DNA of 64,000 nt from NCBI RefSeq assembly GCF_024346755.1, contig NZ_AP024861.1, forward strand, positions 2,852,001 through 2,916,000, written 5' to 3'. This stretch comes from Vibrio aerogenes (GTDB lineage: Bacteria > Pseudomonadota > Gammaproteobacteria > Enterobacterales > Vibrionaceae). The notes below the pieces were generated by a model. The model saw only the letters and a list, made by a program, of their open reading frames with translations, did no database searches and was not told the DNA's origin. The position numbers were made by a program, and so were the translations under genes. How positions within the stretch are numbered: the first letter of the stretch is position 1; the number at the start of each line of letters is the position of its first letter. Shown one piece after another: positions 26,292 to 36,017 of the stretch.

Positions 26292-27509
26292 TTAACGATC
26301 GACAATCGCCATCAGCAAACTGCCATCATAAAGCGCCTGCTTGATTAGTGCAGCACCCGGCATAGTGGATTGTTTGTAGAAACGGGACTCCATAATCCGG
26401 ACCTGTTTCCAGTACATCGGATGGGTTTGGTGCTCAATACATTCAAACATGGGCGGATACAACACTTCTTTTGCCAGATTAATAATACCGCCCAGAAGTA
26501 CTTTTTCAGGGTTGAAAATATTAATCACGATTGCAATCGCCTGCCCGAGGTATTTTCCCAGCTCTGCCATCACTTCGCAGGACAGCGGATCACCATCAGA
26601 TGCAGCCATACAGATATCTTCAATAGAAATATCTTCCAAAGCGCTTAATGAGGACTCTGCGCCCTGCTCTATCCGGCTTAGCACCTGCCGGCGAAGCGCA
26701 TGAGAACTGGCGACAGTTTCAAGACATCCCTGATGACCACAGTGACACGGCAAACCATCCGGATCAATCCTGATGTGTCCCAAATCCCCGATATGACCCA
26801 GTCTTCCCTGCAACACCCGGCCATTGACAATCACACCGGCACTCAAACCATTATGGATAGAAATCAGAACTGAGTTATTGTTTTCCTGAGAGTGACCAAA
26901 CAATTTTTCAGCCAGCGCCCAGGCCCGGGTATCATTCGCAATAAAAACCGGAATCCGGGTCACCCGGTAGATTTCTGAACTTAACTCAAAATTACGCACA
27001 TTATAATGTGGCATTTCAAGCACAACGCCACGTTCAGCATCCACCAGCCCCGGCAGGGTAAGTGCAATGCTGGTGATGCGCTCGATCTGAGAAATATAAG
27101 TCAGGAAAAACTCTTCAATTTCATGTAACAACCGCGCCAGTAAATCGTCCTGATCAATTTCATGAATATCAATCTTGGTATCGATCAAGACATCGCCACC
27201 TAATTCATGCAGTGCGATCGTTAAATATCCCCGGCCAAGACGAATCGATAAAAACTGCCAGCCCTGATTTCTGGTCTGCAGACCCACAGCAGGTCTGCCG
27301 CGGCTAATGGCTTCCTGAACCGTTGTTTCATGAATCAGTTGTGCATCGATTAACTCACGGGTTATTTTGGTAATACTCGCTGGCGCGAGTTCACTTTCTT
27401 TCGATAAATCGATCCGGGATATCGGACCTTTTTGATCAATCAGCTTATAAACACGTCCCGCATTAATCTGCTTTATATGATCAATGTGGCCTGGCTGAGC
27501 CATATACAT
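26292..27509 (-). CDS. mlc: ROK family transcriptional repressor Mlc
   Basis: Sugar-responsive repressor of 405 residues, collinear with E. coli Mlc (GHIDHIKQINAGRVYKLIDQ). It has an N-terminal winged helix (about 10-70), then the ROK domain with the zinc ligands H245, C255, C257 and C262. In enterobacteria Mlc represses ptsG, ptsHI, manXYZ and malT, and is sequestered at the membrane by unphosphorylated PtsG during glucose uptake. ptsG lies about 6 kb downstream here. The first of two close ATGs is used because GGGAGTGCACC fits it. The adjacent pykF is divergently transcribed. Confidence 0.9.
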   Translation of the reverse strand: MYMAQPGHIDHIKQINAGRVYKLIDQKGPISRIDLSKESELAPASITKITRELIDAQLIHETTVQEAISRGRPAVGLQTRNQGWQFLSIRLGRGYLTIALHELGGDVLIDTKIDIHEIDQDDLLARLLHEIEEFFLTYISQIERITSIALTLPGLVDAERGVVLEMPHYNVRNFELSSEIYRVTRIPVFIANDTRAWALAEKLFGHSQENNNSVLISIHNGLSAGVIVNGRVLQGRLGHIGDLGHIRIDPDGLPCHCGHQGCLETVASSHALRRQVLSRIEQGAESSLSALEDISIEDICMAASDGDPLSCEVMAELGKYLGQAIAIVINIFNPEKVLLGGIINLAKEVLYPPMFECIEHQTHPMYWKQVRIMESRFYKQSTMPGAALIKQALYDGSLLMAIVDR

Positions 27510-27563
27510 GGTGCACTCCCAAAATCAACAACATGCTAATTTTTTTACTTTGCAAAGAAATTG

Positions 27564-27575
27564 TGAAGCGCTTTA
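27564..27575 (+). promoter_or_regulatory. candidate Cra/FruR operator
   Basis: TGAAGCGCTTTA fits most of the Cra consensus TGAAWCSNTHHW with one mismatch in the core. pykF is a classic target repressed by Cra in E. coli. No binding data; a chance match is possible. Confidence 0.3.
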
Positions 27576-27840
27576 ACAGATGAGCGTGACCAGCATCACG
27601 CAGATTCATTGAAGTTTGTGTCAGGCGTCAAATGTTCATTCCTGACCTGACCGGCTTCAGGCCTTTCCTGAAATACTCAAACAACCAGAACACCTTATAT
27701 TCACGTTGCTTAGAGGGTTAAACCGGAAAATTCTAGTCGGGATAAAATGAAAGTCAATAAAGTATCCACAATCTTTCTCCGGATAACGCTTTCGTACAGA
27801 AACAGATTAATCCGGCATTTTTCAGGTTCTCTCATATACT

Positions 27841-27876
27841 TATATCTGAGCAGCCTCATGAGGCTGCTCAGATATA
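27841..27876. promoter_or_regulatory. perfect 36-bp palindrome in the pykF leader
   Basis: The 18 bases 27841-27858 (TATATCTGAGCAGCCTCA) are exactly repeated in inverse complement at 27859-27876. The palindrome ends 38 bases before the pykF start codon. It may be a protein operator, a transcript hairpin that attenuates or stabilises the mRNA, or part of a promoter (TATAAT follows at 27873-27878). It has no T-run. Confidence 0.7.
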
Positions 27877-27914
27877 ATGGTAATCACCCCATTATCGTAA
27901 TTCAGGAGCATAGC

Positions 27915-29360
27915 ATGACGAAGATAGTGCGAAAGACCAAAATAGTAACGACACTGGGCCCTTCAACCGATCAGGATAGTGTGCTTGAAGAACTTATTCT
28001 GAGTGGTGTCAATGTCGTCCGTATGAATTTCTCGCATGGCACAGCCGAAGCGCACAAGCAGAGAACCAGAAAAATACGTGAAATTGCGGCAAAGCATAAC
28101 CTGAATGTCGCTATTTTAGGGGATTTACAAGGCCCTAAAATCAGGGTGTCTACATTTGAGAATGGAAAAATCACACTGAATGTCGGCGATCGTTTCATCT
28201 TAGATGCAGAACTTCCCCCGGGTGCAGGAACACAGGAAGCTGTCGGTATCGATTACAAACAGTTGCCGGGCGATGTGCAGAGAGAGGATATTCTGTTACT
28301 GGACGATGGCCGGATACAACTGGAAGTGCTGATGGTTGAAGGTCATAAAATATTTACCACAGTCACAGTTGGCGGAAAGCTATCGAATAATAAAGGGATT
28401 AACAGGAAAGGCGGCGGACTTTCTGCGCAGGCACTGACCGAGAAGGACAAACAGGACATCCTGTTAGCTGCTGAACTCGAAGTCGACTATCTGGCTGTTT
28501 CTTTCCCCCGCAATGGCGACGATATGGAGTACGCAAGACGGCTGGCAAGAGATGCCGGTATGAACACAAAGCTGGTTGCAAAAGTTGAACGTGCGGAAAC
28601 CGTCTCTTCTGATGCCAATATTGACGATATTATCATGGCATCTGATGCCATTATGGTTGCACGGGGAGACCTTGGTGTTGAAATCGGGGATCCGGAATTG
28701 GTTGGCGTCCAGAAAAAGTTAATTCACCGGGCAAGAGAGTTAAACCGGGTCATCATCACAGCAACACAGATGATGGAGTCCATGATCGAGAATCCAATGC
28801 CAACCCGGGCTGAAGTGATGGATGTTGCCAATGCAGTGATCGACGGAACAGATGCCGTGATGCTTTCCGGAGAAACTGCTGTCGGTAAATATCCGGTTGA
28901 AACCGTAAAATCGATGGCCAATGTTTGTCTTGGTGCCGAAAAAATGATGTCTGTAAATACACAAAATTACAGACTCAACGGCAGCTTTGCGACAGCGGGA
29001 GAAACAGTATCGATGTCTGCTGTCTATGCGGCAAACCATATGGAAGGTATAAAAGCCATCGTCACACTGACAGAATCCGGCCGTACGGCACTGATGACTT
29101 CAAGACTCAACTCAGAGCTGCCGATTTTTGCCCTCTCCAGAAATGAAACAACACTTAACCGTTGTGCACTGTACCGGGGAGTGATTGCTCACTATTTTGA
29201 TTCAAAGCAGGAATCCAGTTACGATGCCGCACTTGAAGCACTGCAAATGCTGAAAGAGAAAAAACTACTCGATTTCGGGGATATTGTAATTATTGCACAA
29301 GGCGACATGATGGGCGTTGAAGGAACGACGAACTGTCTGAGAATCCTGCCGGTATTTTGA
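27915..29360 (+). CDS. pykF: pyruvate kinase, PykF type
   Basis: Converts phosphoenolpyruvate and ADP to pyruvate and ATP in the last step of glycolysis. It has 481 residues, close to E. coli PykF (470), with [10 protein letters not shown] at the start, the N-domain NFSHG, the active-site Lys in LVAKVERAE and the ARGDLGVE signature. The C-terminal allosteric domain is complete, so regulation by fructose 1,6-bisphosphate is expected from the family. The start at 27915 is supported by CAGGAG eight bases upstream and by the family start; the open frame extends 56 codons further without similarity. Confidence 0.95.
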   Translation: MTKIVRKTKIVTTLGPSTDQDSVLEELILSGVNVVRMNFSHGTAEAHKQRTRKIREIAAKHNLNVAILGDLQGPKIRVSTFENGKITLNVGDRFILDAELPPGAGTQEAVGIDYKQLPGDVQREDILLLDDGRIQLEVLMVEGHKIFTTVTVGGKLSNNKGINRKGGGLSAQALTEKDKQDILLAAELEVDYLAVSFPRNGDDMEYARRLARDAGMNTKLVAKVERAETVSSDANIDDIIMASDAIMVARGDLGVEIGDPELVGVQKKLIHRARELNRVIITATQMMESMIENPMPTRAEVMDVANAVIDGTDAVMLSGETAVGKYPVETVKSMANVCLGAEKMMSVNTQNYRLNGSFATAGETVSMSAVYAANHMEGIKAIVTLTESGRTALMTSRLNSELPIFALSRNETTLNRCALYRGVIAHYFDSKQESSYDAALEALQMLKEKKLLDFGDIVIIAQGDMMGVEGTTNCLRILPVF

Positions 29361-29379
29361 TCACAGCGAATACCATATC

Positions 29380-29445
29380 AAGGATCGTATTTATCAAAGG
29401 TCATATTTATCAAAGGTTATCGATATCCTGATAAATATGATCCTT
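29380..29445. terminator. large hairpin between pykF and the patatin gene
   Basis: AAGGATCGTATTTATCA (29380-29396) pairs with TGATAAATATGATCCTT (29429-29445) with one mismatch. The loop contains a direct repeat of ATTTATCAAAGGT. It lies between convergent genes and lacks a T-run, so it is a probable but unproved transcription end. Confidence 0.45.
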
Positions 29446-29507
29446 GCTGAATCAATGATTGTTCTCAAAAGGCATCATTGTTTCATCAGAGCTTTCCTGC
29501 ACTGTAG

Positions 29508-30656
29508 TTAACGAAATTCTGAATCCTGCATATTGAGGTCATCTGAATACAATACTCTTTTAGCCGACTCCCAGCTTTCAATGAAATTATATCCAGCCTC
29601 AAGCCCCAGAGCATAATCATGTAATAAATCCTCTTTGTTACTCAGTAACGGCCCTGAGCGCAGAGTCATTGAGGGGGCAATCTGAATAATGAACACATCA
29701 TCCGGAGGGGACTCCAGAAACTTAAGCGTTAACTCATATGTCTGAAAATGAATCATCAGCATATCAGCCAGACGGGAATCAAATTTTCTGCCAAGCAAAT
29801 CCCCCAGCCGAAAAAGATTATCTGCACCAAATAACCACCGGCCACCATTGAGTATATGTGCAGGGGGATTTTTTGAATGGGCTGACATTTTCTTTTTCAG
29901 GGAGCTTCGCCACTGTTCAGACAATAGCTGCCATTGATTTTGTACATAATCGAGTGGCAGTTTAAAGCCTGCCGGACTGCTTTCTCCGACCTCTGGAAGC
30001 ACAGAGGAAGTCTCAGGACATTCTGTACGGATAACCGCAATAAAACGGGCCCCCTGCCGCCATGCTTCCTGAACCGGAATAGCGGCTGAAATCCCGCCAT
30101 CCACATAAGGCTGGTCTCTGACTTCAACGGGTTGATCACAAAGGGCGGGAATCGCGCAGGTTGCCAGTAAAACTTCCCGCCAGTCAGATTCCAGCACGGG
30201 TAAATAATCATCTTTCAGTGTATTCACCTGAGTCACGGCGGCATAAGCCTTCTTTTGCTGCAAAACACATCTTCCCATATCTACATCAAGCCTGTATGGA
30301 AAATCCATAATCCGGTCCAGTGCCCAGGATAAATTGAGATATTGTTTTTTCCGGATATAAGAAAATAAATTAAAAAACTCATTCCGGGTGGTCAGTTCAG
30401 TAATAAATGATTTGCCTAAACCACATTGCCTGCACAAGAAGGCACACAGGTTCATCGCTCCGGCTGAGGTACCGAAATAGAGTTCAAAAGGGTCGAAACT
30501 GGATAAATTGAAGGCATCAAGCACACCGGCAGTGAAAATACTTTTCTGACCCCCACCTTGTAAGACCAGAGCATTTTTACCACTGATATATTTTGATAAC
30601 TGATCGTAGTCTCCGATAGTATTGCGCTCAGAGACTACTTTGATGTTTTCCGTCAT
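29508..30656 (-). CDS. patatin-like phospholipase
   Basis: Lipid acyl hydrolase family protein of 382 residues. The oxyanion motif GGGQKS (34-39), the nucleophile elbow GTSAG with S64, and the catalytic Asp D186 in DGG are all present, so it should be active. There is no signal peptide or membrane segment. The C-terminal 120 residues are an extension without motif I can name. It resembles the YjjU-type bacterial patatins (VLQGGGQKSIFTAGVLDAF). Physiological lipid target unknown. The ynhF gene lies 62 bases upstream on the same strand and may be cotranscribed. Confidence 0.85.
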   Translation of the reverse strand: MTENIKVVSERNTIGDYDQLSKYISGKNALVLQGGGQKSIFTAGVLDAFNLSSFDPFELYFGTSAGAMNLCAFLCRQCGLGKSFITELTTRNEFFNLFSYIRKKQYLNLSWALDRIMDFPYRLDVDMGRCVLQQKKAYAAVTQVNTLKDDYLPVLESDWREVLLATCAIPALCDQPVEVRDQPYVDGGISAAIPVQEAWRQGARFIAVIRTECPETSSVLPEVGESSPAGFKLPLDYVQNQWQLLSEQWRSSLKKKMSAHSKNPPAHILNGGRWLFGADNLFRLGDLLGRKFDSRLADMLMIHFQTYELTLKFLESPPDDVFIIQIAPSMTLRSGPLLSNKEDLLHDYALGLEAGYNFIESWESAKRVLYSDDLNMQDSEFR

Positions 30657-30718
30657 AGAGTAACAACAGACTCAGTGAATCTGTCATGATTGTCTGCTTG
30701 TTTGACTGTGAGTCTGTA

Positions 30719-30808
30719 TTAATGTGCCAGGACAATGATTCCGTAAGCAATTAACACCGCAAAGACTACAGCTGTAATGACCAATGCATACTTTAAATCA
30801 AGTTCCAT
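30719..30808 (-). CDS. ynhF: YnhF family small membrane protein (29 aa)
   Basis: This micro-protein of 29 residues is one transmembrane helix: it starts MELDLKYALVITAVVFAV and ends IVLAH. E. coli YnhF is also 29 residues, with DLKFSLV near the start and ALH at the end, so the match covers the full length. GGAG lies six bases before the ATG. Its function is not known in any organism I recall. It is the first reading frame upstream of the patatin gene. Confidence 0.75.
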   Translation of the reverse strand: MELDLKYALVITAVVFAVLIAYGIIVLAH

Positions 30809-31410
30809 AACTTTCTCCGGTACAGGTGATGTATTCAGGCGTTATTCATGATGTCAGTTCCAAATCCTGTTTGTCTATTCTTTTACGCTGAAATACAGAG
30901 ATGGATCTTGTTTAGTATATACCCAGAGGGCGTGTTCATCTTTCCATCGCTGTCAAACCGGAAAATCGTCTGATTCCTGAAAAAAAATCAGAGGATGAAC
31001 CTGAAAAAACATTCAGGCCATTCATTCATAAAAATGCAATTTAACCTCAACTTATAACCACAATAAAAACAAAAACCAAAATAATCCTTCAAAATTAATT
31101 CAATTACAAGAATTTACCACCAAAACAAAATACATACATTGTATTTACAATCTATTGCCTTTTTATTTGGATGTATGTAACCTCAAACTCATGCGTAGTT
31201 ATAGATTTCAACTAACGCAAACACACATCACAACAAATAGAATAATATTCTGAGATAAAAGTTCGTTAAAAAATATAATTCCAAATATAACCCTATGTGA
31301 CAGCAATGAAATCGTGTGTATTCAACACATCACTCATGTAATTACACTATAATTATTAACGACATGGATGACATAAACATCTCTCAGATAATTCAGGAAA
31401 GGAGTATCTA
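30809..31410. promoter_or_regulatory. divergent region, ynhF / metP
   Basis: About 600 bases, very AT-rich to the right of 31020. I see no gene. Inverted repeats occur at 30932-31003 (GTTCATC with GATGAAC, enclosing a smaller hairpin). Nothing assignable as an operator was found. The right end provides AAAGGAG for metP. Confidence 0.4.
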
Positions 31411-32871
31411 ATGAAGCGAGAACAATGGGGCTCTCGTGCCGGATTCATTTTAGCAGCTGTCGGGTCTGCGATTGGATTAGGCAACATCTGGCGTTTTCCG
31501 TATATGGCCTATGAAAACGGTGGCGGCGCATTTTTTATCCCCTATATTTTTGCCATGCTGACGGCCGGCATCCCATTTATGATTTTAGAATTCAGTATGG
31601 GACAACGTTACCGGGGCTCTGCACCGAAAACATTATCCCGGATCCATGCCAAATTTGAATGGCTTGGCTGGTTCCAGGTCGGGGTTGCTGCGGTCATTGG
31701 CGTCTACTATGTGGCCGTTATCGGGTGGGCAATTTCTTATTTTGGCCTGTCATTTACCCAAGGCTGGGGCAGTGATCCAAACAGCTATTTCTTTAGTGAA
31801 TATTTAGGGCTCGGAGATAACTCGCCAACGAACTTAGGCGGAATTCGCTGGGGAATCGCTCTGACAGTCACCATTGCGTGGGCAATTACGTACGTTGCTA
31901 TCGTCAGTGGCGTGAAATCAGGGATTGAAAGAGCATCCAAAATTATGATGCCCATTCTCTTCTTCATGGTGTTAATGCTTATTGCAAGAATGGCAGTATT
32001 GCCCGGTGCAATCGATGGCATTAATTACATGTTTAAACCTGATTTCAGCAAAATCTGGGACGTCAAAGTCTGGGCGGCAGCATATGGGCAGATATTCTTC
32101 ACTCTGAGTATCGGATTTGCCATCATGCTCGCTTACTCAAGCTACCTTCCGGAGAAATCCGATATTACTAACAATGCCTTTATGACGGTTCTGATTAACT
32201 GTGGTTTCTCTATTCTGGCTGGCATCATGATTTTCTCAGTACTCGGCTATATGGCTGAAGCACAAAGCAAACCTTTGACAGAAGTTGTTTCTGCCGGTGT
32301 TGGATTAGCTTTTGTGACTTTACCAACAGCAATTAATCTGCTGCCTGCACCTTATATTCTCGGCCCTGTTCTGTTCTTTGCACTGGTTATTGCCGGGCTG
32401 AGTTCTCATATTTCAATTATGGAAGCCGTCACTTCTGCGGTCATTGATAAAACCAAGTGGAGACGGAATAAAGCAGCAACGGTCGTGATTGGCAGTAGCT
32501 TTATCGTTTCAATGGCATTTGTCACCAACGGCGGATTGCTGTTACTGGATTTGGTGGATCATTTTGCGAATAACATCGGCATTATGGTCGGCTGCTTTGT
32601 GGAAATCGTCATTATGACCTGGCTGTTCAAAATTGCTGATGTCCGTCAGTATGTGAATTCAGTGTCCGATTTTTCCGTCAAAGAATGGTTCGATATTTGT
32701 CTGAAATTCATCACACCAGTCATTCTGGCGATCATTTTGGTCACCAAACTAAAAACCTTGCTCACTGATGGGTATGGCGGCTATGACTTAACAATTGGCT
32801 GGATTATGATCGCAGCACTCTTTGTTATTGGTGTAACCATTAATCTGACCACGAAACAGCAGGAGGCGTAA
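31411..32871 (+). CDS. metP: sodium-dependent amino acid transporter, NSS family (MetP-like)
   Basis: Inner-membrane Na+-coupled symporter of 486 residues with about 11-12 helices. The N-terminal signature GSAIGLGNIWRFPYMAYENGGGAF contains the unwound TM1 that binds sodium and substrate in LeuT-fold proteins. A small subunit gene (metS) starts 2 bases after the stop, the arrangement of the methionine/alanine importer MetPS, which is the basis for the name; the substrate is inferred. The ribosome binding site AAAGGAG lies eight bases before the ATG. Confidence 0.85.
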   Translation: MKREQWGSRAGFILAAVGSAIGLGNIWRFPYMAYENGGGAFFIPYIFAMLTAGIPFMILEFSMGQRYRGSAPKTLSRIHAKFEWLGWFQVGVAAVIGVYYVAVIGWAISYFGLSFTQGWGSDPNSYFFSEYLGLGDNSPTNLGGIRWGIALTVTIAWAITYVAIVSGVKSGIERASKIMMPILFFMVLMLIARMAVLPGAIDGINYMFKPDFSKIWDVKVWAAAYGQIFFTLSIGFAIMLAYSSYLPEKSDITNNAFMTVLINCGFSILAGIMIFSVLGYMAEAQSKPLTEVVSAGVGLAFVTLPTAINLLPAPYILGPVLFFALVIAGLSSHISIMEAVTSAVIDKTKWRRNKAATVVIGSSFIVSMAFVTNGGLLLLDLVDHFANNIGIMVGCFVEIVIMTWLFKIADVRQYVNSVSDFSVKEWFDICLKFITPVILAIILVTKLKTLLTDGYGGYDLTIGWIMIAALFVIGVTINLTTKQQEA

Positions 32872-32872
32872 C

Positions 32873-32971
32873 ATGGATACCAGCGCAATTTTCATGATGG
32901 TTCTTGGCCTGGGACTGACCTGGGGCGGTGCCGCTATCTGTATCAGAAAAGCAATGAATAAACACGATTAA
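32873..32971 (+). CDS. metS: methionine/alanine importer small subunit (MetS-like, 32 aa)
   Basis: Single-helix protein of 32 residues (starts MDTSAIFMMVLGLGLTWGG) with a basic tail. Length, the T/SAI start and the TWGG motif match the MetS small subunits of NSS transporters, which are required for uptake by their partner. It follows metP with a GGAGG ribosome binding site overlapping the metP end, and a terminator lies 36 bases after its stop. It is too short for usual gene callers. Confidence 0.85.
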   Translation: MDTSAIFMMVLGLGLTWGGAAICIRKAMNKHD

Positions 32972-33007
32972 ATCTTGCTGACAGACTGACACAAACAGAG
33001 AACCTGA

Positions 33008-33037
33008 ATACCGGTGAGAAATCACCGGTATTTTTTT
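33008..33037 (+). terminator. intrinsic terminator of metPS
   Basis: A 9-bp perfect stem (ATACCGGTG/CACCGGTAT), 6-base loop and seven T residues. Confidence 0.9.
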
Positions 33038-33073
33038 ATCTCCCGTCTTGTCTGTAGTTCTGATCACCAAGTC

Positions 33074-33239
33074 ATGCCAATCTGGAAAATAAACTGATCA
33101 TCTGGATGTGTCTGGCGGAGCAAACAGACAAGGGCATGGATATCCTTGTTTAAGCCCTTTTTTATCAACGAAAAGGGGCTAGCTTGAGCGGTTTGCGGAA
33201 CCAGATATATCCAGATCAGAAAATGACTCAGAATGGTAT
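33074..33239 (+). repeat. dispersed MITE-like repeat, copy with hairpin insertion
   Basis: This is a complete copy of the repeat: left arm AATCTGGAAAATAAACTGAT, core ACAAGGGCATGGAT, right arm AACCAGATATATCCAGATCA ending near GAATGGTAT. Relative to the copy at 62176-62302 it has about 40 extra bases in the middle (about 33142-33182), which form a hairpin (AGCCC...GGGCT). Confidence 0.8.
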
Positions 33240-33270
33240 CTTGCTCATTCCAATGATTTCCTGAACAATA

Positions 33271-33303
33271 AAAAAACCTCCGGACTTCACGCCCGGAGGT
33301 TTC
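33271..33303 (-). terminator. intrinsic terminator of ptsG
   Basis: Stem AACCTCCGG/CCGGAGGTT with a run of T on the minus strand, 64 bases after the ptsG stop. Confidence 0.88.
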
Positions 33304-33366
33304 AATGTCATGACCAATATGAGTACTCAGGTATGACTGAACTGAAATTGTATTTGGCCGGTGAAC

Positions 33367-34797
33367 TTAATGTCCGCTCCGCATCCATTCATCCATTTCA
33401 GTTCTCAGCACATCAGAACGAGTACCAAAAATAGCCTGAACACCACCCTGGACAACCACGACACCCGCAGCACCCAGAGCTTTTAATTTATCCTGATCAA
33501 CATTTTCAGTCTCTTTTACTGAGACACGAAGCCGAGTAATACACGCATCCAGGTTTGTGATGTTGTCTTTACCACCGAACGCAGCAACCAGAGATTCAGC
33601 CATTTCAGAGCCAGATGATTGTACTTCATCGATAGTTTCGTCTTCGCGACCAGGCGTTTTAATATCCAAAGCACGAATCACAACAGTAAATACGATGTAG
33701 TAAACAACTGCGTATACTGCGCCTAAGCCAACCAGCAACAACATTTTCTGAGCGTGAGGAGCCTGAACCACAAAATCAATGAAACCATTTGAGAATGTGT
33801 GACCGTGAACAACCCCCAGAGAGTTTGTCAGAACATATGCTAAACCAGCAAGTAAAGCGTGAATTCCGTATAGCAGTGGAGAAATAAACAGGAATGAGAA
33901 CTCAATTGGTTCTGTAATCCCGGTCAGGAAAGAAGTCAGTGCAGCAGATGCCATGATACCCATGATTTTCGCACGGTTTTCAGGCTTCGCACAGTGTGCA
34001 ATCGCAAAAGCCGCCGCAGGTAAACCAAACATTTTGAACAAGTATCCACCAGCAAGCTGACCAAAACCATTCCCGGCAGCACGCGAAGCATCATCAGCAG
34101 TCAGGAAGCAAGTCATAATACCGTGAGCAATTTCACCCGCAGCATTGGTACAGGTACCTGCTTCATAGAAGAATGGTACGTTCCAGATGTGGTGTAAACC
34201 AAATGGGATAAGAGAACGTTCAACAACACCATAAATACCAAATGCTAATACCGGATTTTGATGTGCTGCCCAATCAGAGAATGCCGCAATTGCTGAACCA
34301 ATAGGAGGCCAGATAAACGACAATACCACACCAAGAATGATTGCCAGAAAACCGGTAATAATAGGCACAGCACGTTTACCGGCAAAGAAACCAAGGTAAT
34401 CAGGCAACTGAATTTTGTAAAACCGGTTAAATGCCCAGGCCGCAACAGCACCCGCAAGAATGCCCCCCAGAACCCCGGTTTCAATTCCATCAACGCCCAT
34501 GACTTTTGCCATCACTTTCAGCGTCGCAACCATAATGCCATAACCGACAATAGCCGACAGGCCTGACACACCATCATTATTCGTAAAACCCAGCGCAACA
34601 CCCACAGCAAAAAGAAGTGCCATCTGTCCGAAGACCGAGCCACCCGCTTGCGCCATTAAATTTGATACAACTTCCGGTAACCAACTGAAATTAGCGGCAC
34701 CGACCCCGAGTAAGATACCTGCAACAGGTAAGACTGATACGGGAAGCATCAGCGATTTACCTACTTTTTGCAGTTCAGCAAAAAGGTGCTTAGACAT
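33367..34797 (-). CDS. ptsG: PTS glucose transporter subunit EIICB
   Basis: Glucose-specific phosphotransferase permease of 476 residues. The EIIC membrane domain (about 1-385, with [10 protein letters not shown] and the [15 protein letters not shown] motif) transports and phosphorylates glucose. The EIIB domain (about 400-476) carries the phospho-cysteine C419 in [10 protein letters not shown], equivalent to C421 of E. coli. There is no EIIA domain; the separate Crr protein must supply phosphate. In enterobacteria its EIIB domain sequesters Mlc, and mlc is nearby. It is a single gene with a long upstream region and its own terminator. Confidence 0.95.
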   Translation of the reverse strand: MSKHLFAELQKVGKSLMLPVSVLPVAGILLGVGAANFSWLPEVVSNLMAQAGGSVFGQMALLFAVGVALGFTNNDGVSGLSAIVGYGIMVATLKVMAKVMGVDGIETGVLGGILAGAVAAWAFNRFYKIQLPDYLGFFAGKRAVPIITGFLAIILGVVLSFIWPPIGSAIAAFSDWAAHQNPVLAFGIYGVVERSLIPFGLHHIWNVPFFYEAGTCTNAAGEIAHGIMTCFLTADDASRAAGNGFGQLAGGYLFKMFGLPAAAFAIAHCAKPENRAKIMGIMASAALTSFLTGITEPIEFSFLFISPLLYGIHALLAGLAYVLTNSLGVVHGHTFSNGFIDFVVQAPHAQKMLLLVGLGAVYAVVYYIVFTVVIRALDIKTPGREDETIDEVQSSGSEMAESLVAAFGGKDNITNLDACITRLRVSVKETENVDQDKLKALGAAGVVVVQGGVQAIFGTRSDVLRTEMDEWMRSGH

Positions 34798-35249
34798 ATT
34801 TTATGCTCCTGATTAAGTTTATTTGTTTTATTTTTTCGGGAACGCTACAGCCACCCCCGTCGCTGTATTTTTAGGCTCCCGTGAAAATATAGCCACATTT
34901 GGCATTATATTTTCCAGCTCTAAATATATATTGATGGCTCTCAAACTTTCTATATCGTTAACAACTTTAGTTTCAAAGTAATAGGTAGATCACAATCAAA
35001 ACACGTATAAAAAGGAAGCAAACACATCATTAAGTATTTTATTTTCAGTGGCTTATCTATTTTAAAATCTAATTTTTCACCAAAAATAAACAAACAGTAA
35101 AAGTTAATTCCCTTTATGAATTAACTTTTATCTGATTTTTGTTGACAGAATCAATAAAAAAACTTGACCTGTTGCTATTTTTTTCGCTTCGAATTAAATC
35201 AAAGTTATATTTTGAATCAGACTGACAGTTTAAAGAGCAAACTTATTAA
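34798..35249 (-). promoter_or_regulatory. ptsG upstream region with candidate CRP site
   Basis: About 450 AT-rich bases between ptsG and ycfH. Read on the minus strand, TTGATTGTGATCTACCTATT (about 34981-35000) has a good left half of a CRP site (TGTGA) and a poor right half. A second dyad, TTTTTTTCGCTTCGAATTAA (35177-35196), has TTCG/CGAA symmetry and might be an Mlc site. Both are weak calls. No gene is present. Confidence 0.35.
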
Positions 35250-36017
35250 TCAAAGAAAAAAAAGATTAGCAAAATTCTGTGATGTATGATGCGCAACTTC
35301 AGACACATCAATCCCCTTCAGTTGAGCTATATAACTGGCTACTTCGGCTACATAAGCTGGTTGGTTCTCTTTGCCGCGATGAGGAACCGGCGCAAGATAA
35401 GGTGAATCAGTCTCGATTAACAAACGCTCCAGAGGCAAAGCTTTGACAACTTCTTTCAATTCAGTTGCCTGACGGAAGGTTACAATGCCTGAAATTGATA
35501 TATAAAAGCCCAAGTCCATAGCAGCTTGCGCAAAAGGCATATCCTCAGTAAAACAATGAATAACACCACCGCAACGTTCTGCTCCGCCATTTTTCAGCAA
35601 TGCTAATGTATCTTCGCGGGCATTCCGGGTATGGATAATTAATGGCTTATTGACTTCAACAGCGACTTCAATTTGCTGGGCAAATCTGAGTTTTTGTAAT
35701 TCAGCGGTTTCAGGCTGGTAATGGTAATCCAGCCCGGTTTCACCAACAGCGACGACTCTGGGATGCTGAACATACTCACAAAAAGTATCCAGTGTAAACT
35801 CACTTTCAACGTCTAATGGGTGAACACCACAAGATGCATGGACAAACTCAAAGGGTGAGATCATTTCCAGCATATCAGGAAACGAGTCCAGAGTGACGCC
35901 GACAGACAGTAGCTGCTCAACACCAGCAGCCTTGGCCTTTTTAAGTACATCAGTAACATCCTGATGTAAATTATCGTAGTCAAGTTTATCTAAATGGCAG
36001 TGGGAATCGACGAACAT
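35250..36017 (-). CDS. ycfH: TatD family metal-dependent hydrolase YcfH
   Basis: TIM-barrel hydrolase of 255 residues, collinear with E. coli YcfH. Metal ligands appear in DSHCHLD, GETGLDYH, IHTRNA, HCFTED and ETDSPYLAP. Relatives act as DNases or nucleotide-related hydrolases; the role of YcfH is not settled, though YcfH/TatD enzymes have been linked to D-aminoacyl-tRNA or DNA repair. Its start overlaps the end of holB by 28 bases, so it is the last gene of the pabC-mltG-tmk-holB-ycfH run, the same order as E. coli. Confidence 0.93.
   Translation of the reverse strand: MFVDSHCHLDKLDYDNLHQDVTDVLKKAKAAGVEQLLSVGVTLDSFPDMLEMISPFEFVHASCGVHPLDVESEFTLDTFCEYVQHPRVVAVGETGLDYHYQPETAELQKLRFAQQIEVAVEVNKPLIIHTRNAREDTLALLKNGGAERCGGVIHCFTEDMPFAQAAMDLGFYISISGIVTFRQATELKEVVKALPLERLLIETDSPYLAPVPHRGKENQPAYVAEVASYIAQLKGIDVSEVAHHTSQNFANLFFL

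Larger units (their letters stand above)
27510..27914. promoter_or_regulatory. mlc-pykF divergent intergenic region
   Basis: About 400 bases holding both promoters, a Cra-like site (27564-27575) and a perfect palindrome (27841-27876). An ATG at 27747 opens a frame into pykF, but that extension is not family-like and I treat it as leader. Confidence 0.5.

Noticed and set aside
27747..27914. N-terminal extension of pyruvate kinase by 56 codons
   Set aside because: It has no family similarity, contains the 36-bp palindrome, and a good ribosome binding site precedes the ATG at 27915.
29388..29460. Short direct repeats (ATTTATCAAAGGT) as a possible CRISPR start
   Set aside because: Only two units with no spacer structure; they belong to a hairpin between convergent genes. 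No CRISPR array was found anywhere in the window.
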